Shown here one piece after another: positions 22,439-34,379 of a DNA stretch of 64,000 bases (within the stretch, counting starts at the first letter, position 1; every line of letters begins with the position of its first letter). This stretch comes from Hymenoscyphus infarciens (taxonomy: Eukaryota > Ascomycota > Leotiomycetes > Helotiales > Helotiaceae): NCBI GenBank assembly GCA_001414345.1, contig LLCB01000035.1, positions 62,001 to 126,000 on the forward strand, given 5' to 3'. The position numbers were made by a program, and so were the translations under genes. The notes below the pieces were generated by a model. The model was not told the DNA's origin and did no database searches. It worked only from the letters and a program-made list of their open reading frames with translations.

Positions 22439-25367
22439 AGGGAAGGGAGTATTCTCACCGGGTCTTTTCTTCAAGTTGCTGCTGTCAATTTCCTGCTTTG
22501 GTTCTGTAGTAAAGCGATCTGGTATAATGGAGGAATTATTAGAGTTTTCGTGAACGAATTATAGGAAGGTTGAGGAATCGCATGAGAGATCGAGTAGAGT
22601 TTTATGGTGCTGATCCGGTTTGGTGGTTTTGAGTTGAATGTTAGGGTGGGAGGTAATGGAAAATTTCCTCGGGAGCAACGGGGTTTCTAGGAGATTATGC
22701 TATGAATCTACACTTGGGTAGTTGAGTTATGCGTGTCCCGGGATTGAGGTTCAGAAAGCGTATTGAGACCTAAAAGACGGAAAGGATTCTTTTCTGCTAT
22801 ATAACACGAGAGAAGTAATTTAACAAGGAAGACTTGTGTTGATCAAGTATTAAAGTGCCCTGAGGATTTTGGGTTGGAAATTCACTCGGAGCGTATGCGA
22901 CACCGATACTCCCTTCATTTGCTGGTGCTAGTGCAGGTCTTGGATTTGTTCCTTGCCGAATTGTTCCGTTTGCTGCTCGTAAATTTTAAATAGTGGCTTT
23001 TTTTACAGTAGTTATTCTGGTTGTAGTTACAATCAACTCGTAGTCTGGTTGTCGTTTGTTGTCGAAACTCTTTCCACTGTCGAAAGCGAACTTGAGGTTC
23101 TCTGGGGATTTCATCCTTGCGAGCATACTTCTTGTGAAAAATGGGATGACTGAAAAAAGTCTTTGGGTAAGGTTAGAGAAGTAGTACGTTCATACTCTTG
23201 TCAGGCTACTTTACACAAGTCAAACTTTGAAAAGGGTCAATTTTTTGACATTGAGTATACTATTGGAACCCCGGAAGAGAAGTAATATATCTAGCACTTG
23301 CTCTGGTAACTTGTCGACTGGCTCTGCGGTTTTGTGAAAAACTAATTGGTGACTTTGCTATTCTAAGAGCATAATGAGGATAATAAATAATTGCAAAACT
23401 TTGTAATACCTTGGAGAAGAGATTAAAATAAAAATTAAAAAAGCAGAGAAAATAACAGACCAATGACAAGATCGACTCTTCTCAGCTTAGTAGCGTGTTT
23501 TAGTTTTAGAAGGCCTTTCTCTTTTGAATGGTGTAGAGAAGAAATAAAACTCCTAGATGTCTGAAGACAACGAAACTCAGAAAAAATCCGGCAAACGGGA
23601 ACTGCGAAGCACCACCATTTTCTCTCCGAAGATAAGCAAATAAAACAATCTAGTACGAGGAAAGTATCTGGCTCCTTGCTAAAGGTCTTTTCTTTCTCTT
23701 TTCGTGTATCTGTACGAGAAGCGGTTCATTGGCGTTGAGTTATGTGACTTTAAAAAACCGTTGAATGCGACTCATCGAGATTCCTGGCTACCCAACTAAA
23801 ACCAAATCATCTCTTCGAGCGGAAGCAGTGAATCATGTCATAGCATATCTTGAAGTCCACCGCCTTTGCTGGAGAAAAAGAAAGCCCAATAGTTATCATC
23901 GCGAAATTGGATAAAAGAATATTACACGAAGTCTAGTGGTTCTATTTAAGTACGAAATATCTGCGAATTAGAACTGGGGAAATGACAAGCTATCTGAGGC
24001 TTACAAAAATGGAATAAAGCGAGTCAAATAAAAACATATGCCGCAAGAAATCGAAGGCCCCGTTTCAACGCTCGTACTTATAATACCTGTTCAGTCATGG
24101 ATTCCGAACCCCACTAAACCCCAACGGACCAATTGGAAGGGGTCGGTCATGTGACAAGTGCATTCTCAGGCATTTCTCCAATCACATCACTGCAGCTATT
24201 GCTCAGTTCTTTTCAGAACCAACTCATTTCAAATTTCAATCAAGTTTCCTTCGGGGGCTCTTGTAAAACAACTGGTTCTGGGAGGTTAGCTCAAGTCACG
24301 TGCGCAGGAAAATCTGCAGCACATCGCAGGAGTAATTGCGGCACAACATATAAGCGCCATATCATCGGTCAGGCCTCCAAGTCTCATATTTTTGTGACCA
24401 TTACCCAGCCATCGACATACTCCTCATTTTGAGCGATTTTTACTCCGCAAAGCTGCAACCATTTTTCACAAATGGAGCTAGCTCACCGAACCAACGACCC
24501 AAGGCCATAGGTACTCCGTACAACTCTCGAGTCCGATAACCGAGGTCGTGAGGCTCTATGAATAATCTATTAAAGGACGAGCAATTTAGATTCAACATCC
24601 ATTTTTGTGTACGATCACCGCCAAGCGCTATTGGAAAATGCGAGCTGAACATTCTGATGGCACGTTCCGCTGGCACTCTCCACACGTTTCCAATCACAGA
24701 AATTCTCCTGCCGTCCTTTAGGAGCATTCTATTGGTCACTCCTTTTCTCCGCACTACAATGCTGTACATCCGTCAAGCCTTGTGATGTTGTGATAGCAAA
24801 TCAGCATCAACATGGGCGGCAGAGGATTTTCAGGGGTCTTTGATATGGCGTCGAGTCAAGCGGCAATGGCATCCGATTTCCTCTCCTACAACATTGTGGA
24901 TGTCCAGCACATAAAAGAAACTTGTTCTAGTCTTCAGAGACAGTTCAAGTATTTGTGCTGGGTTTCTAGCGCAATTCCGTTGATGTTCGTATCTTCAAGA
25001 AATACGGGTAGCCTCTGCAGGATCTCCCCTCCAGACCGAAGCCGCACTCTTTCGTCGATCCACGAATCCACGATATATCAGCCGCGTTCGGGAGCTGATG
25101 CATCATACACGGCCAAACCACTCAACCCCCTTGCTCTCAGCCCTTTCACCATTTTCGGAATAGCAAAGCAATAAAATCCAAGGTGCCTGGTCTTGGCATA
25201 AGGCAGTTTGAATGTTTCATGGCTTATGGCACAAACGTGCCGTCGGTGTGACGGTTTTTATAAGTCGTGCTTTCCTCCCTTTCTTTCCGTCTGTTTTGCT
25301 CTCCCGCTATTTCTTCATACCCAAATACCCCGTTTTCATTTTCGTAAGCCGTTACTCCCCACTCAAA
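22439..25367. other. Long intergenic region, no confident gene
   Basis: Normal composition with scattered stops on both strands. Coding-like fragments occur on the minus strand around 24440-24769 and 24920-25100, but they are short and broken and no family was recognised. A decayed gene is possible. The last few hundred bases hold the CT-rich promoter of the membrane-protein gene that starts at 25368. Confidence 0.4.
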
Positions 25368-26578
25368 ATGTCAAATAGTCACATTCTGCCTTTACCTGTA
25401 CCAGTCGTTGCACTGAGAGGGTTGCAGCTTTTGGTTGCCATTGTTATTCTCGGCTTGTCTGCTTGGGGTCTATCAGCTATCTCATTCGATGCTGCTTCGC
25501 TTGCATTGTTCACTGCTATCATTACCCTCATCATCACAGCCTACAATGTAGTCTCGTTCTTCGCCTTGAAGCAAGCCTACAACTATGTAAGTATTCAGTT
25601 TCTCTTCCTATTTTTCAAATGAGTCTGGTACTTCTCGTTGTTTCAAGTGTTTAGGATAATTACTTCAATTACCCTAAAATGTTGGAACAACGATGGCTAC
25701 GTAGGCAGGTACGAACGTGAAGTATCTACAGCCTCTTCCATTGTCCACCGAGAGCTTGCATCCCCAGACTAAGGATATGGACCGTTTCTAATACTTGTCA
25801 CAGTGGGCTTCTCTCGGTCTCGATATCTTTGCCATTATATTTTGGATCACTTCGATGGGTCTGATGGCATCCTGGGTTTCTGCTTTCCACGACATATACT
25901 ACAATTACACTAGCTGTTATTACGGTTATTGCTTCAAACGGGACATACTTCCCCGTACTGTGTACGCAACAGACAACTACCTCAATGCTATGAAAGCTAT
26001 TGCGGGACTGGCTGGTCTCGAGGTGTAAGTTTGTTCCGTTTTACATACTCGCTCAACCGAAGGAGGAATGGTTGTGCAAGATGGTCTAGGAGAATTGTGG
26101 TTGTTATTCGAGATGGTTTGGGAGAATTGGGCCAGATTCTTCTGAGCCAATAGTTTCGATTGTTCCAAATTGTCTGGCACAATGACAGGACCTCTCGGGG
26201 GTGGTTTCAATTTCATCAAAGAACACTTACTAACCCCCAAACAGCATTCTATTCATTATCACACTCGTCTTTACCGGCCTTTTTCTACACAAGCACAGAG
26301 CCGCTGGAGGTCATGCCATGCCACAACGAGCCGGGACTGCTGCTCCCGGTCCCAATCTCCCAGCAGGTGAAGCTGTCGCGACTGGTGGTCCAATTCCTCC
26401 TCAATACCACGAGAGGAAGGATATTGAGATGGAGGCAGGCGCTCCACCACCACAACAGCAGTATCAACAACCACAAGTACCACAACAAACGTATCAACAG
26501 CCACAAGCTCCCCAACAGTTCGCTCCTCAGCAACAATACCCTGTGTATACAGCTCCAACGCCAACAGCACCAGTTTAA
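25368..26578 (+). CDS. Four-helix MARVEL-like membrane protein with Gln/Pro-rich tail
   Basis: Exons 25368-25586, 25804-26024 and 26245-26578 give 257 residues, with GTAAGT donors and in-frame junctions. Four hydrophobic segments are visible: about residues 17-36, 42-66, 75-97 and one in exon 3 (ILFIITLVFTGLFL). The loop between the third and fourth is long and holds Tyr- and Cys-rich YYNYTSCYYGYC. The layout and length fit fungal MARVEL/Nce102-type plasma-membrane proteins, placed here by topology more than by a diagnostic motif. After residue 170 the protein is cytosolic and low-complexity, with repeated QQ-Y-QQPQ units. Both introns are over 215 bp, far longer than the others in the window, and intron 1 contains a hairpin MITE. 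Confidence 0.75.
25636..25692. mobile_element. 57-bp hairpin MITE in an intron (copy 1)
   Basis: CGTTGTTTCAAGTGTTTAGG and its near-exact inverse CCTAAAATGTTGGAACAACG face each other across about 17 bases (ATAATTACTTCAATTAC), so almost the whole unit folds back. It lies inside intron 1 of the membrane-protein gene. Related units stand at 26668 and 32795. Confidence 0.7.
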
Positions 26579-26667
26579 CAAGCTCCGCAGTAAAAGCGTA
26601 AAACAATGAGGGATGGTTTCAACCGAGTTACTCTCAGATAAACATACGGGATAAACGTTTCCAATTA

Positions 26668-26715
26668 TTCCAAGTGTTTGAGATAATTTCCCTGGATTGC
26701 CCTAAAAAGTTGGAA
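26668..26715. mobile_element. Hairpin MITE (copy 2)
   Basis: TTCCAAGTGTTTGAGATAAT is matched by an inverted GGATTGCCCTAAAAAGTTGGAA arm. It has the same arm sequence as the intronic copy at 25636, and it lies about 90 bp downstream of the same gene's stop codon. Confidence 0.65.
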
Positions 26716-27996
26716 CACGAACCCGAAGTGTTTACGGTCGCTTTTACTGTCTTTTGCGAGGCTGAGTAATGGGATGTACATGGAGTCTAAATCGGGAGCG
26801 ATGGGATGTTACCTGGGAAATTGTTCTGGTGTCCCAACGAATTAATGTTTTCGGTTGGAGGGATGGATATACCCTATTTGCTTTCGAATCCTTAATGTAT
26901 AACCTCGATCGCACCAGTGAGCCTGTCTCAATTGAGCTTCCATTGACCCAACGACAGTCTCGTATATCCCACTTCTCAAATCTCAGCGCTCTCGTATCCT
27001 ACTCTATAAACCCCTAAACATGGTATCTGACTCACAGTAAAACACCCCACCAATACTTCCGAAATATTGCATGTCCGAGTCTGAATCCCTCCTGTACAGT
27101 CAAGTCCTTGATAGCGTATCGAATGTGAGGGTGGAGGTGTCTAAAAATAACCGAGGGTTACATTTCCGATGGCTTGCATATTTTGTATGCCGTGCGGTGC
27201 AGCACTTGTACTGATTGGCGGAGAAGCTGTGGGGTTCGAGGGAGGTGTTGTGATTGGCTGGTTTGGTTTGTTTGGTTGATGTGAGGGCATTCAAGAATGG
27301 CAAGTTAGATTTCATAATTTAATTAATTGCCAAATGTCTGAGAGGAATACGAGAGCACTGTTCGAAACTATTTCTTGTATGGAAGCTCTTAGATCTGAAT
27401 GTCCTGACGAGTTTGGAACGTCTATTAGTGGTGCCATTTCTGGAAAAGGGCACACTTTTTCTGATACTCTCGCCTAAGGAAGCGGGAAGTTCGACGACTA
27501 GTGATAATTTCAATATCAGGTGTTTCTGAGCGGTATAAAACTTCAAAGTGAGAATAGCAATTCATTAGTGTTGACAAGTTTACTTGTTTCTCTCGTTTGA
27601 ATTTGAGAATTAACGAAACCAAGAAACTTTCTAGGCCTATTTATTTAAAATTCCAATAATAGTCCCTTCCCCTTCTCCTGTGATTTTGGTTAGAGCCGGT
27701 AAAAGAAAGTTTCCCGTTAAGTATCCCTTACCAGAGTCATTGGGAAAACAGCTGAAAAAGTGCAAGGCTTATAGGTATTAGAGATTATGTCACTACGTAA
27801 AGAAAGCTAATATCCCTTTCAAACTACTTAATAGCAAATATGTCTAATGATTAAATATGAAGCTCTAGGAGTTCCTTTTTTTAAAATCTTTTTTTTTTGA
27901 AAAGAAAAGTGAACCAATTCATAAAGTTGTGAAAAAAATATACCCCGCCTCACCTTACAACCCCCCTAGCAAATCGGGAAAAAGGAAATCACTCCC
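26716..27996. other. Intergenic stretch, nothing recognised
   Basis: Normal to slightly AT-rich DNA between two genes whose 3' ends converge. Short frames on both strands show no family features, and no RNA gene was recognised. Confidence 0.45.
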
Positions 27997-30520
27997 CTAG
28001 TTCATACATCGAAGACCGCGTGGCCCTCCAGCACTAGCGACACCCCTATCTACACAACCCGCTTTTATCAATTTTGGCAGTGTAAAATGAAACTCCTGAG
28101 AAGCCGTCCAACTCCCATCCCTACTCTTCTCATTTATGCTTTCTTTGCTCCAGCTTAGCAAGTCACCGCATCCCTTCTCTTGTTTCTTGAGTCCGGCGCC
28201 GTTGTCTGTGATGAAATTGTTCGTGACAATGGTAATATCGAACCAGAGGTCGTCGTCTATTACCAAGCATTCGGCTTCAGGGACGCAGACTGGGTCTGTG
28301 GAACAAGGGTGGAGGGTACAGACTATGCCGTCTTTGCTTGTAGTCACAGTTGGTGGTCCAGAGCAGGCGTCTGGTATACAGGCAAACTGTTTTAAATTAT
28401 CAGCTGGAAGCTGGCAATTGTGTTTTGAAAAATAAAACAAAAATTAGGTTAAGAGAGGAAGGAAGGCTTACTCCACTACCATTAGCAACAACAACAAAGG
28501 TTTGGCTCCCAAGTGGAGGATTCGGTGCTGTAAACAATAGCTCAACATAAGTACCGCTCGCACCAACAGGTGCTTTCCACTTGATACTCATACCAGTCCC
28601 TCCATTACCGCTGGTTATAGGGGGTCCTGCAGCGCTTGTTCCGACTAGCCAAGAGAGCACATTTGTTCTGGGGTCAACAAAAACAGTTAGAAAGTCCAAT
28701 TCCCAGGAAGTACTAGGTGTATCCGCTTTGGGAAGCGGCGTTGGACGGTGCGGAAGCAACAGCCGGCATGGTGTGGGTTCTATAGCCCTGAACACAATCC
28801 GGGGTTTGTGTTGGAGTGGTGATTGTGATGTCTGGCGCTGCCCTTCGAGATGGCAAAGAGATCCTAGAGCTAGATGACGAGGACGAGCTACGTTGAGATG
28901 AAGAAGTCGATAAGAGTTTTGTGCTGCTAGTCGAGCTTTTAAGGGTTGCTTGGTTCGAGGTTGGTTTATAAGAGCTGGATGCAAAGGAGGAGGACAAAGA
29001 AGTAGTGGTGGTCGGTCCCCTTGTAGATGAAGTTGAGCTTATAAGCAAAGTCCATTTGTCTTCGAATTTTACCGACTGCAAATAAACCTGCAAAGTGCTC
29101 CTAGATGGATTCTACTTCGACGAATTAGTAAAAGAGTCACCCTGCAGAGCAGAAGCGAGAGAGGAAAGTAGGTGCTTATATAAACAGGTTCAAAATCATC
29201 GCTATCAGGGTCCTGGGATTGGCTCCCGCTATACATAACCTGGGAGAGTGTTAGCTTAAAAATATCAAGAGAATAGAACATATTTACCATTGCTTTTCCA
29301 TAAACGTTACTCTCTAACAATCTGGAACCTCTCTGCCTCTCATAGACGAAAGTCTCGATACATACACCAGGTAGTAGCCTGTTGATTAATTCGGTAACCT
29401 GTGCAATATTGTCTGGATACTTTAGGGGGAAGTCACGGTTACTTGGACTACTAGGACCATCAACTATATGTTTATCTGCCGCTACTGTTATAATGAAAGC
29501 CCTGGTAGTAGCGCTTTCACTAAATGTATTTACACGATTCAGTAGTTGAGTGTTTAGATAATCGAGGACGTCTGGCTCGAAACGATTGGTGAAACCGGGA
29601 GATTCCCATAAATGGCTTGCGAATGCTCCACGGCGAGAAACTACGAGGACGGAAGTACAACCTTCTAAACCCTCAACGTAAAGATTTCGATCGTCTAATT
29701 GGCCGCCATTGAAATCAACAAATTGTGATGATGGGGTAACCAGTGCACCTAAGGGGCCGCCAGTCGTGCGCTCGACACGGAGTGTATTGGTGTTACCCCG
29801 GACCTCGCTAAATAAATCAGAAAGATTATGTGGATCGCCTCTTGGGATATCGCGCTTTTTGAGCGTACTGCCATACTGGAATAAATTGCCGGTTTCGCGT
29901 CTTGATTTGTATGGTGTGGCAGTCTGCAAAGCTTCACGGCCGCCAAAGTTGCAAGCCGAGCAATCTGCTGAACAGAGTGATATAGATAACGAAGTGGAGT
30001 GAGGCTTTTGGGTTAGCTTGTCTCCCTCGTTTTCGTAGCCAAATTGACAACCATTAACTCCGGCGGGTAACGGGATGGGAGGGGGAGGAGGTGGGGGAAG
30101 TGGGAAGCCGGGAGGTAATGTGGGAATGAACCAAATAGGCTCACCCTTCGAGTATGTAGCAGTCGTGGTAGTCTTTTCATTGGACTCAACAATTGTCGTC
30201 GCTTGAGTGGCAGTGGTAGTGACAAATGTCAAACTGAATTTCGTGCCCGAAATTAGAGTAGTCGTGACACCGAATGGTATGGTGGGGTTTGGGGCGGCGG
30301 AAGAACTGCTGGTAGTAGTGGCGGAGATAGACAAAATAGAGCTATTGTTGTAGGTAGGAGAGACAGCTCTTGGTCTCCCTCTTGGGGCAAACGTGGGATT
30401 AACACGAGCCTCTCCCCCTCCATTTTCCCGGGCTTCAGGTACTAGTAAAGCAAAAGAATGATCAAGGAGAGCCGATAAAAGGAGAAGGGACAGCCCCGAA
30501 AACAATATGGTGTGTAACAT
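27997..30520 (-). CDS. Large secreted protein of unknown function
   Basis: Model: 30520-29288, 29239-29186, 29087-28747, 28667-28472 and 28386-27997, giving 737 residues. The start is the ATG giving MLHTILFSGL, the first in frame, which begins a clear signal peptide. After a Thr/Ser-rich region and a Pro run (about 150-165) comes a Cys-containing domain with GCTSVLVVSRRGAFASHLWE (20 residues), a pattern I associate with a domain seen in fungal chitinase-like and other secreted proteins. A Ser/Thr linker then leads to a Cys-rich C-terminus (FACIPDACSGPPTV). Junctions 2 and 3 use weak donors (GTTTAT and GTCCAA). The third is supported by a CTAAC branch site and a T-rich tract before CCCCAG. Function, possibly cell wall or carbohydrate related, is inferred only. 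Confidence 0.7.
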
Positions 30521-31715
30521 AACGTGCGAGTACAAGACGCGTCGTAATAGGATTAAAGATAGCAAAAAGCAGAAGAAAAAAGAGGATTTCCTACCTTTGC
30601 AAACTAAGGGATAGTAGGTGTGATTTACAACAAAATGAACGAGGCTACGACCAACGATTTTGGGGGCAATTGCGGCGTTCCACAGCTAAAAAGAAACATC
30701 AGCACTAACAGCATTTCTTATTTCGTCTCTATTCTCGCCAGCAACGAATCGGCTCGCAAATGCAAGTTCGCTACGCGGGTCTTTCAGCCGCAGTTGCACG
30801 ACTGCGGTATAGGCTGACAAGTTGAATATCGAGGTTAACTTGGGTGGGTGCTGACAAAAGGATTTTCGAAGGAATAAATGATCAGAAGCCACTGGGGCGG
30901 CTCTCAGCCTCCACAATTCCCTAAGATCGCATGCTACGGTAGCGGTTGAAATCTGCAAAGTCATTTGTCTCGCGTCTTTTAGCCGTCAGTGCTTGGGGGT
31001 TATCACATGACCAAACCATATTAATTGTTGGGGCGAGGGGCGGCACAGCGTGGAGGTACTGACCATACCAGAAACAAGACAATGCTACTAAGCGAAAGTT
31101 TCTGCAAAGCTTTCAAAAATTAAAAAACACCCGAAGACGCAGGAGTCAGGACGAGTGATTGAAGAGCACGCCAGACTCAAGTACAAAGCCAAAGACAGAA
31201 AGCGAATATTGTGTAATGAACAAAAACCTAGAATCGGCTATTTATAACAGTTACTTTCCTTCTATCGTTATTATATTTGCTGTTGGAATGCTATCTTTTA
31301 GCACAACGGTTTTAATTACCTCTTGCCTTTGAAACCAGCTAGATCTGTTCATATGATTTCGATCACCCCCCGCTGCTCATCACCATGCTCCATGAAATCG
31401 GTAAAAGCATCGTCTGCTGCTCTGTAATCGATATTCTCGACAACCGTTTTCAGATGACTTTGTGGCCTGGTGTTCTGACTGGGGGTTTTAATCAAAAAGG
31501 CACCAACTCTCCTGTGTTGGCCTCTCATATTACTCGTTGAGATAATAAGAAGACCTAAAAGCCTCCGGCGAAGCGAAAGATCCTACTCTTAAGGTTCACA
31601 AAATGGTAGCATGAAGATACATAGGTTATGATAGTGCCACTTATCTAAGAATACCATTTAATTTTCCTGCATTCCGTAGGTCAGAAGTTCGAGGCTTGAG
31701 CTTCTCCTCTGGCAT
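30521..31715. other. Intergenic stretch, nothing recognised
   Basis: Normal composition. It includes the upstream region of the secreted-protein gene (30521-30700). No gene, RNA or repeat could be supported. Confidence 0.45.
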
Positions 31716-31719
31716 TTAT

Positions 31720-32613
31720 AATTTATTTCCCGTGCCTTGCAATAATAAGGCTGTTTGTACCAAGTTTCGGCTGGCAAAATAAAGTGAGCCCCCGCTAATT
31801 TGACCAAGACGATCTTCTCCAATGGGGAAAACAGGCATACTCGAGCTACATGAAAGTAACACTTGGTTCAACCCTTCGGTTTCCCTCCAAGGACGAAGCC
31901 CAAGACCAACTTGGTGCGGTGTAGACTTCTTCATCCATTACTTCTGTGATCGGCGGTCCACTTCGCCACCAAAGAAGTTGTGGTTCAAGCTTGCGTGTCC
32001 AAATTCCTGCGATGCAAGTATCCTTCCTGCCACTGCTCTTCTAGCTTCCTAATCTTTCCAGATAACGCGACAAGAACATCCGTACGGTATGTAAACTCGC
32101 AATTGGTGTAAAGGGAAACAATGTCGTTCCAGTCATGGGAGAGATTCGACGTGTTGCTGTGGGTGTCTTGAGCTTCAATTGCAGGGAGGCCTCGGGGAAA
32201 GCTTTCACAGCAGACGTGGGTATCGCATGCCCAAAACAGCTGCGCCTTTGAAAAGTGTAAAGCCCGTGGAGAGAGTAGTCGTTCTTGAAGAATCCACCCA
32301 CGTCGTGCTAGTACACTGCTGCCTGTTGAATCCAGACAGATTGAACTCGGCACCACTTCGAGTGCCTGGCGATGTGGTTTCCCGTCTTTCCACGCCCCAG
32401 CTTCAAGCAGAGTTCGCTTCACTTTGCCATGGCTCGGGTAAAAACCTTCGTTTCCGTATTTGGCTGAGGATGCAGCTATGGTGACAAAGCAATTTCCATA
32501 AACTTCGCTCATAGTGGCGGATTCTTTTCTCCAATCCACAGGGTCATCCTGGACGATGCAAAGCGAGTCGGTCCAGAGCAAAACTCTTCGGTATCATGTC
32601 TAGTGCCATCGAA
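31720..32613 (-). pseudogene. HET-domain gene remnant
   Basis: HET proteins mediate cell death on fusion of incompatible fungal strains. The minus strand encodes the core of the domain: LWTDSLCIVQDDPVDWRKE, MSEVYGNCFVTIAA, RRGWILQERLLSPRALHF. After EGYL the frame shifts at about 32014 (one extra base), and the family pattern resumes in the next frame as AGIWTRKLEPQLLWW, then YTAPSWSWAS. A stop at 31846-31848 and another frame change precede GEDRLGQISGGSLYF, a typical HET C-terminal segment. Just upstream of the core a stop codon closes the frame, and the N-terminal part of the domain is missing. It is broken by at least two frameshifts and truncation. Confidence 0.82.
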
Positions 32614-32794
32614 TACTAACTCTTTTGCGATTTATACACAACGGAATGTCAAGAGTTATCTTGTGTCACGAGCTGCAGCCGACGCTCGTGGTGGACATTA
32701 AAAGTGGCAGTAAGTACTCGTTCTAACCTAATTCCCGAAAACTCTAGGGCATTTGAACTTGACTGTTCAAAAACACCTTGGTCCCTATTTTAAA

Positions 32795-32848
32795 TTGTTC
32801 TAAGAGTTTGGAATTATTGCTTTTAATTACACTAAAAAGCTGGAACAA
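32795..32848. mobile_element. Hairpin MITE (copy 3)
   Basis: TTGTTCTAAGAGTTTGGAAT and the inverted ACACTAAAAAGCTGGAACAA form a foldback of about 54 bp related to the copies at 25636 and 26668. It stands some 180 bp upstream of the truncated 5' end of the HET remnant. Confidence 0.65.
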
Positions 32849-33677
32849 CAAGAGCTAGGTACCTAGGTGCGTAATATCAATCGCGAGCCGAGCTGTCTAT
32901 CCCCCCTGAAACACTACTTTTGCACAAGCTTTTTGAAGCATATTTACGCATCCTATATACTCTTAGATAAACTTCGTGTTAATCTTGATTGCTTGTGTCA
33001 TATAACTTGTACCTCATCGAAGTTCGTGTAAGTGACGAACATTTCTTATCATACCCAGGGCTCAACTTACTAGAATCAAAAATCATATACTCCCACAAAT
33101 TAGCGTCTACACAATATGCAATTTCGCACTAAAAAACACTTCTTAGGAGATTGTTTGTGCACCCTAAATAAGAGAAGCACGGCACAACTCGAAAGAGGTG
33201 CTGATTTGATTCAAGTAGAGCTTCAAGCTTTCTAATAGTTGAAGACATATTCACAATTGAATTTTCGAAATCTGTGCATGGTGGCGCTGAAATGAACACT
33301 GCAAAGGTCTGAAAGGAAACTCTACAGCATTTCCAGCTTACTTTGAGGTCTAGTAAACACCCGGGATTCTTATCGTATACCTAAGTAAACCAATTCCAAT
33401 GGTTTTCGGGTCTATTGGTTTTAAATAAAGCGTCGGAAAATCTATTAATGGTCTAGGATATGTAAAGAGAAGGGTTATACAGTTTGATGTGAGATTCGAG
33501 TGCTGTTAAGCTTTCGAATTAAGAAGGACATTTAGGACAGATTGATTGCGCCTCTACGAAAGTTGAAGGCATGGCTCGATTCTCTTCAAGCAGTGCTGTT
33601 GTTTTTGAAAGTAAGGATGAAAGAGAAACTGCAGTTCTTTTCGGCACCGGGCCAGTTGGTTTAATGTATGATTCAAT
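32849..33677. other. Intergenic stretch, nothing recognised
   Basis: Slightly AT-rich DNA without a supportable gene, RNA or repeat. Confidence 0.4.
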
Positions 33678-34365
33678 CTAAGGGAGTAACAGGTTGGTAG
33701 GCATGACTTGTAAAAATTTTGGTTCCATGTAAGGTGGATCTGGGGGCACCTTGAAGATACCGCGCGCACGCTCTCGAAGTTTCTGGGTGTAGGAGTATTG
33801 AGCAGCCAGTGCCTCATCTTGCTCACTTAACTCTTTTACTGACCCGCCGCTTTTTAGCTCTGGAACCCAATCTGAGATCACCTCTGTGAAATAACGGCGT
33901 TTGGCGTGCTGTGGAGTGTTCTCCCTTGTCTCTTCAAAGTAAATTTTCTTATTCTCGGTAACGGTCTTCGAGACCTGTTCCAAGTGTTCCAAGGTTTTCT
34001 TTGGTGATTTGCGAAAGGGATGTGATTTTTCGAAATTCCCTTGTCAAAGCTTGATTTTCCTCCACGGATGATCTAGCTATAAAAAGTGTAGTTCCTTTGA
34101 ACCAAAGAGCTTCTGCACTTTCTAGCTTGTTCTGTTCGACAAACGCAATCATTAGATCACACATCAGCCATCTGAGTAGTTTGGGATTCTGGGCAAACAG
34201 CGTCAGAATCATTTCTTTCGCCTCTAAAATGGGCTGTAGAGTATCTTCCACAGCTGAGCTTTTTCCGGCATAGAGAAGTTTTCGTATAAGTTTCCTAAGA
34301 CTGGCAAGTGTATCTGGATGTACTGAACCGTGAATCTGAGCCTGCACTTCGATTTAGGACGAGCT
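33678..34365 (-). pseudogene. TPR-like gene remnant
   Basis: The minus strand reads IHGSVHPDTLASLRKL near its beginning, which resembles the HPDTL motif of fungal tetratricopeptide repeats. Helix-rich sequence follows. The frame changes near 33970-34000 (ENLGT in one frame, LEQVSKTVTENKK in the next), and a 75-residue charged tail with KLRERARGIFKVPPDPPYME ends at 33678. There is no ATG: the frame is closed upstream by a stop right beside the RIP-type insertion at 34380, so the 5' part has been lost. It may once have belonged with the ubiquitin-like remnant on the other side of the insertion, or may be a separate gene. Confidence 0.5.
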
Positions 34366-34379
34366 TTTTCCAAACTTTC

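Noticed and set aside
24440..25174. Coding-like minus-strand fragments (for example GGDRTQKWMLNLNCSSFN; a frame with EILQRLPVFLEDTNINGIAL)
   Set aside because: Short, interrupted by stops and unassignable to a family. A decayed gene is possible but could not be supported.
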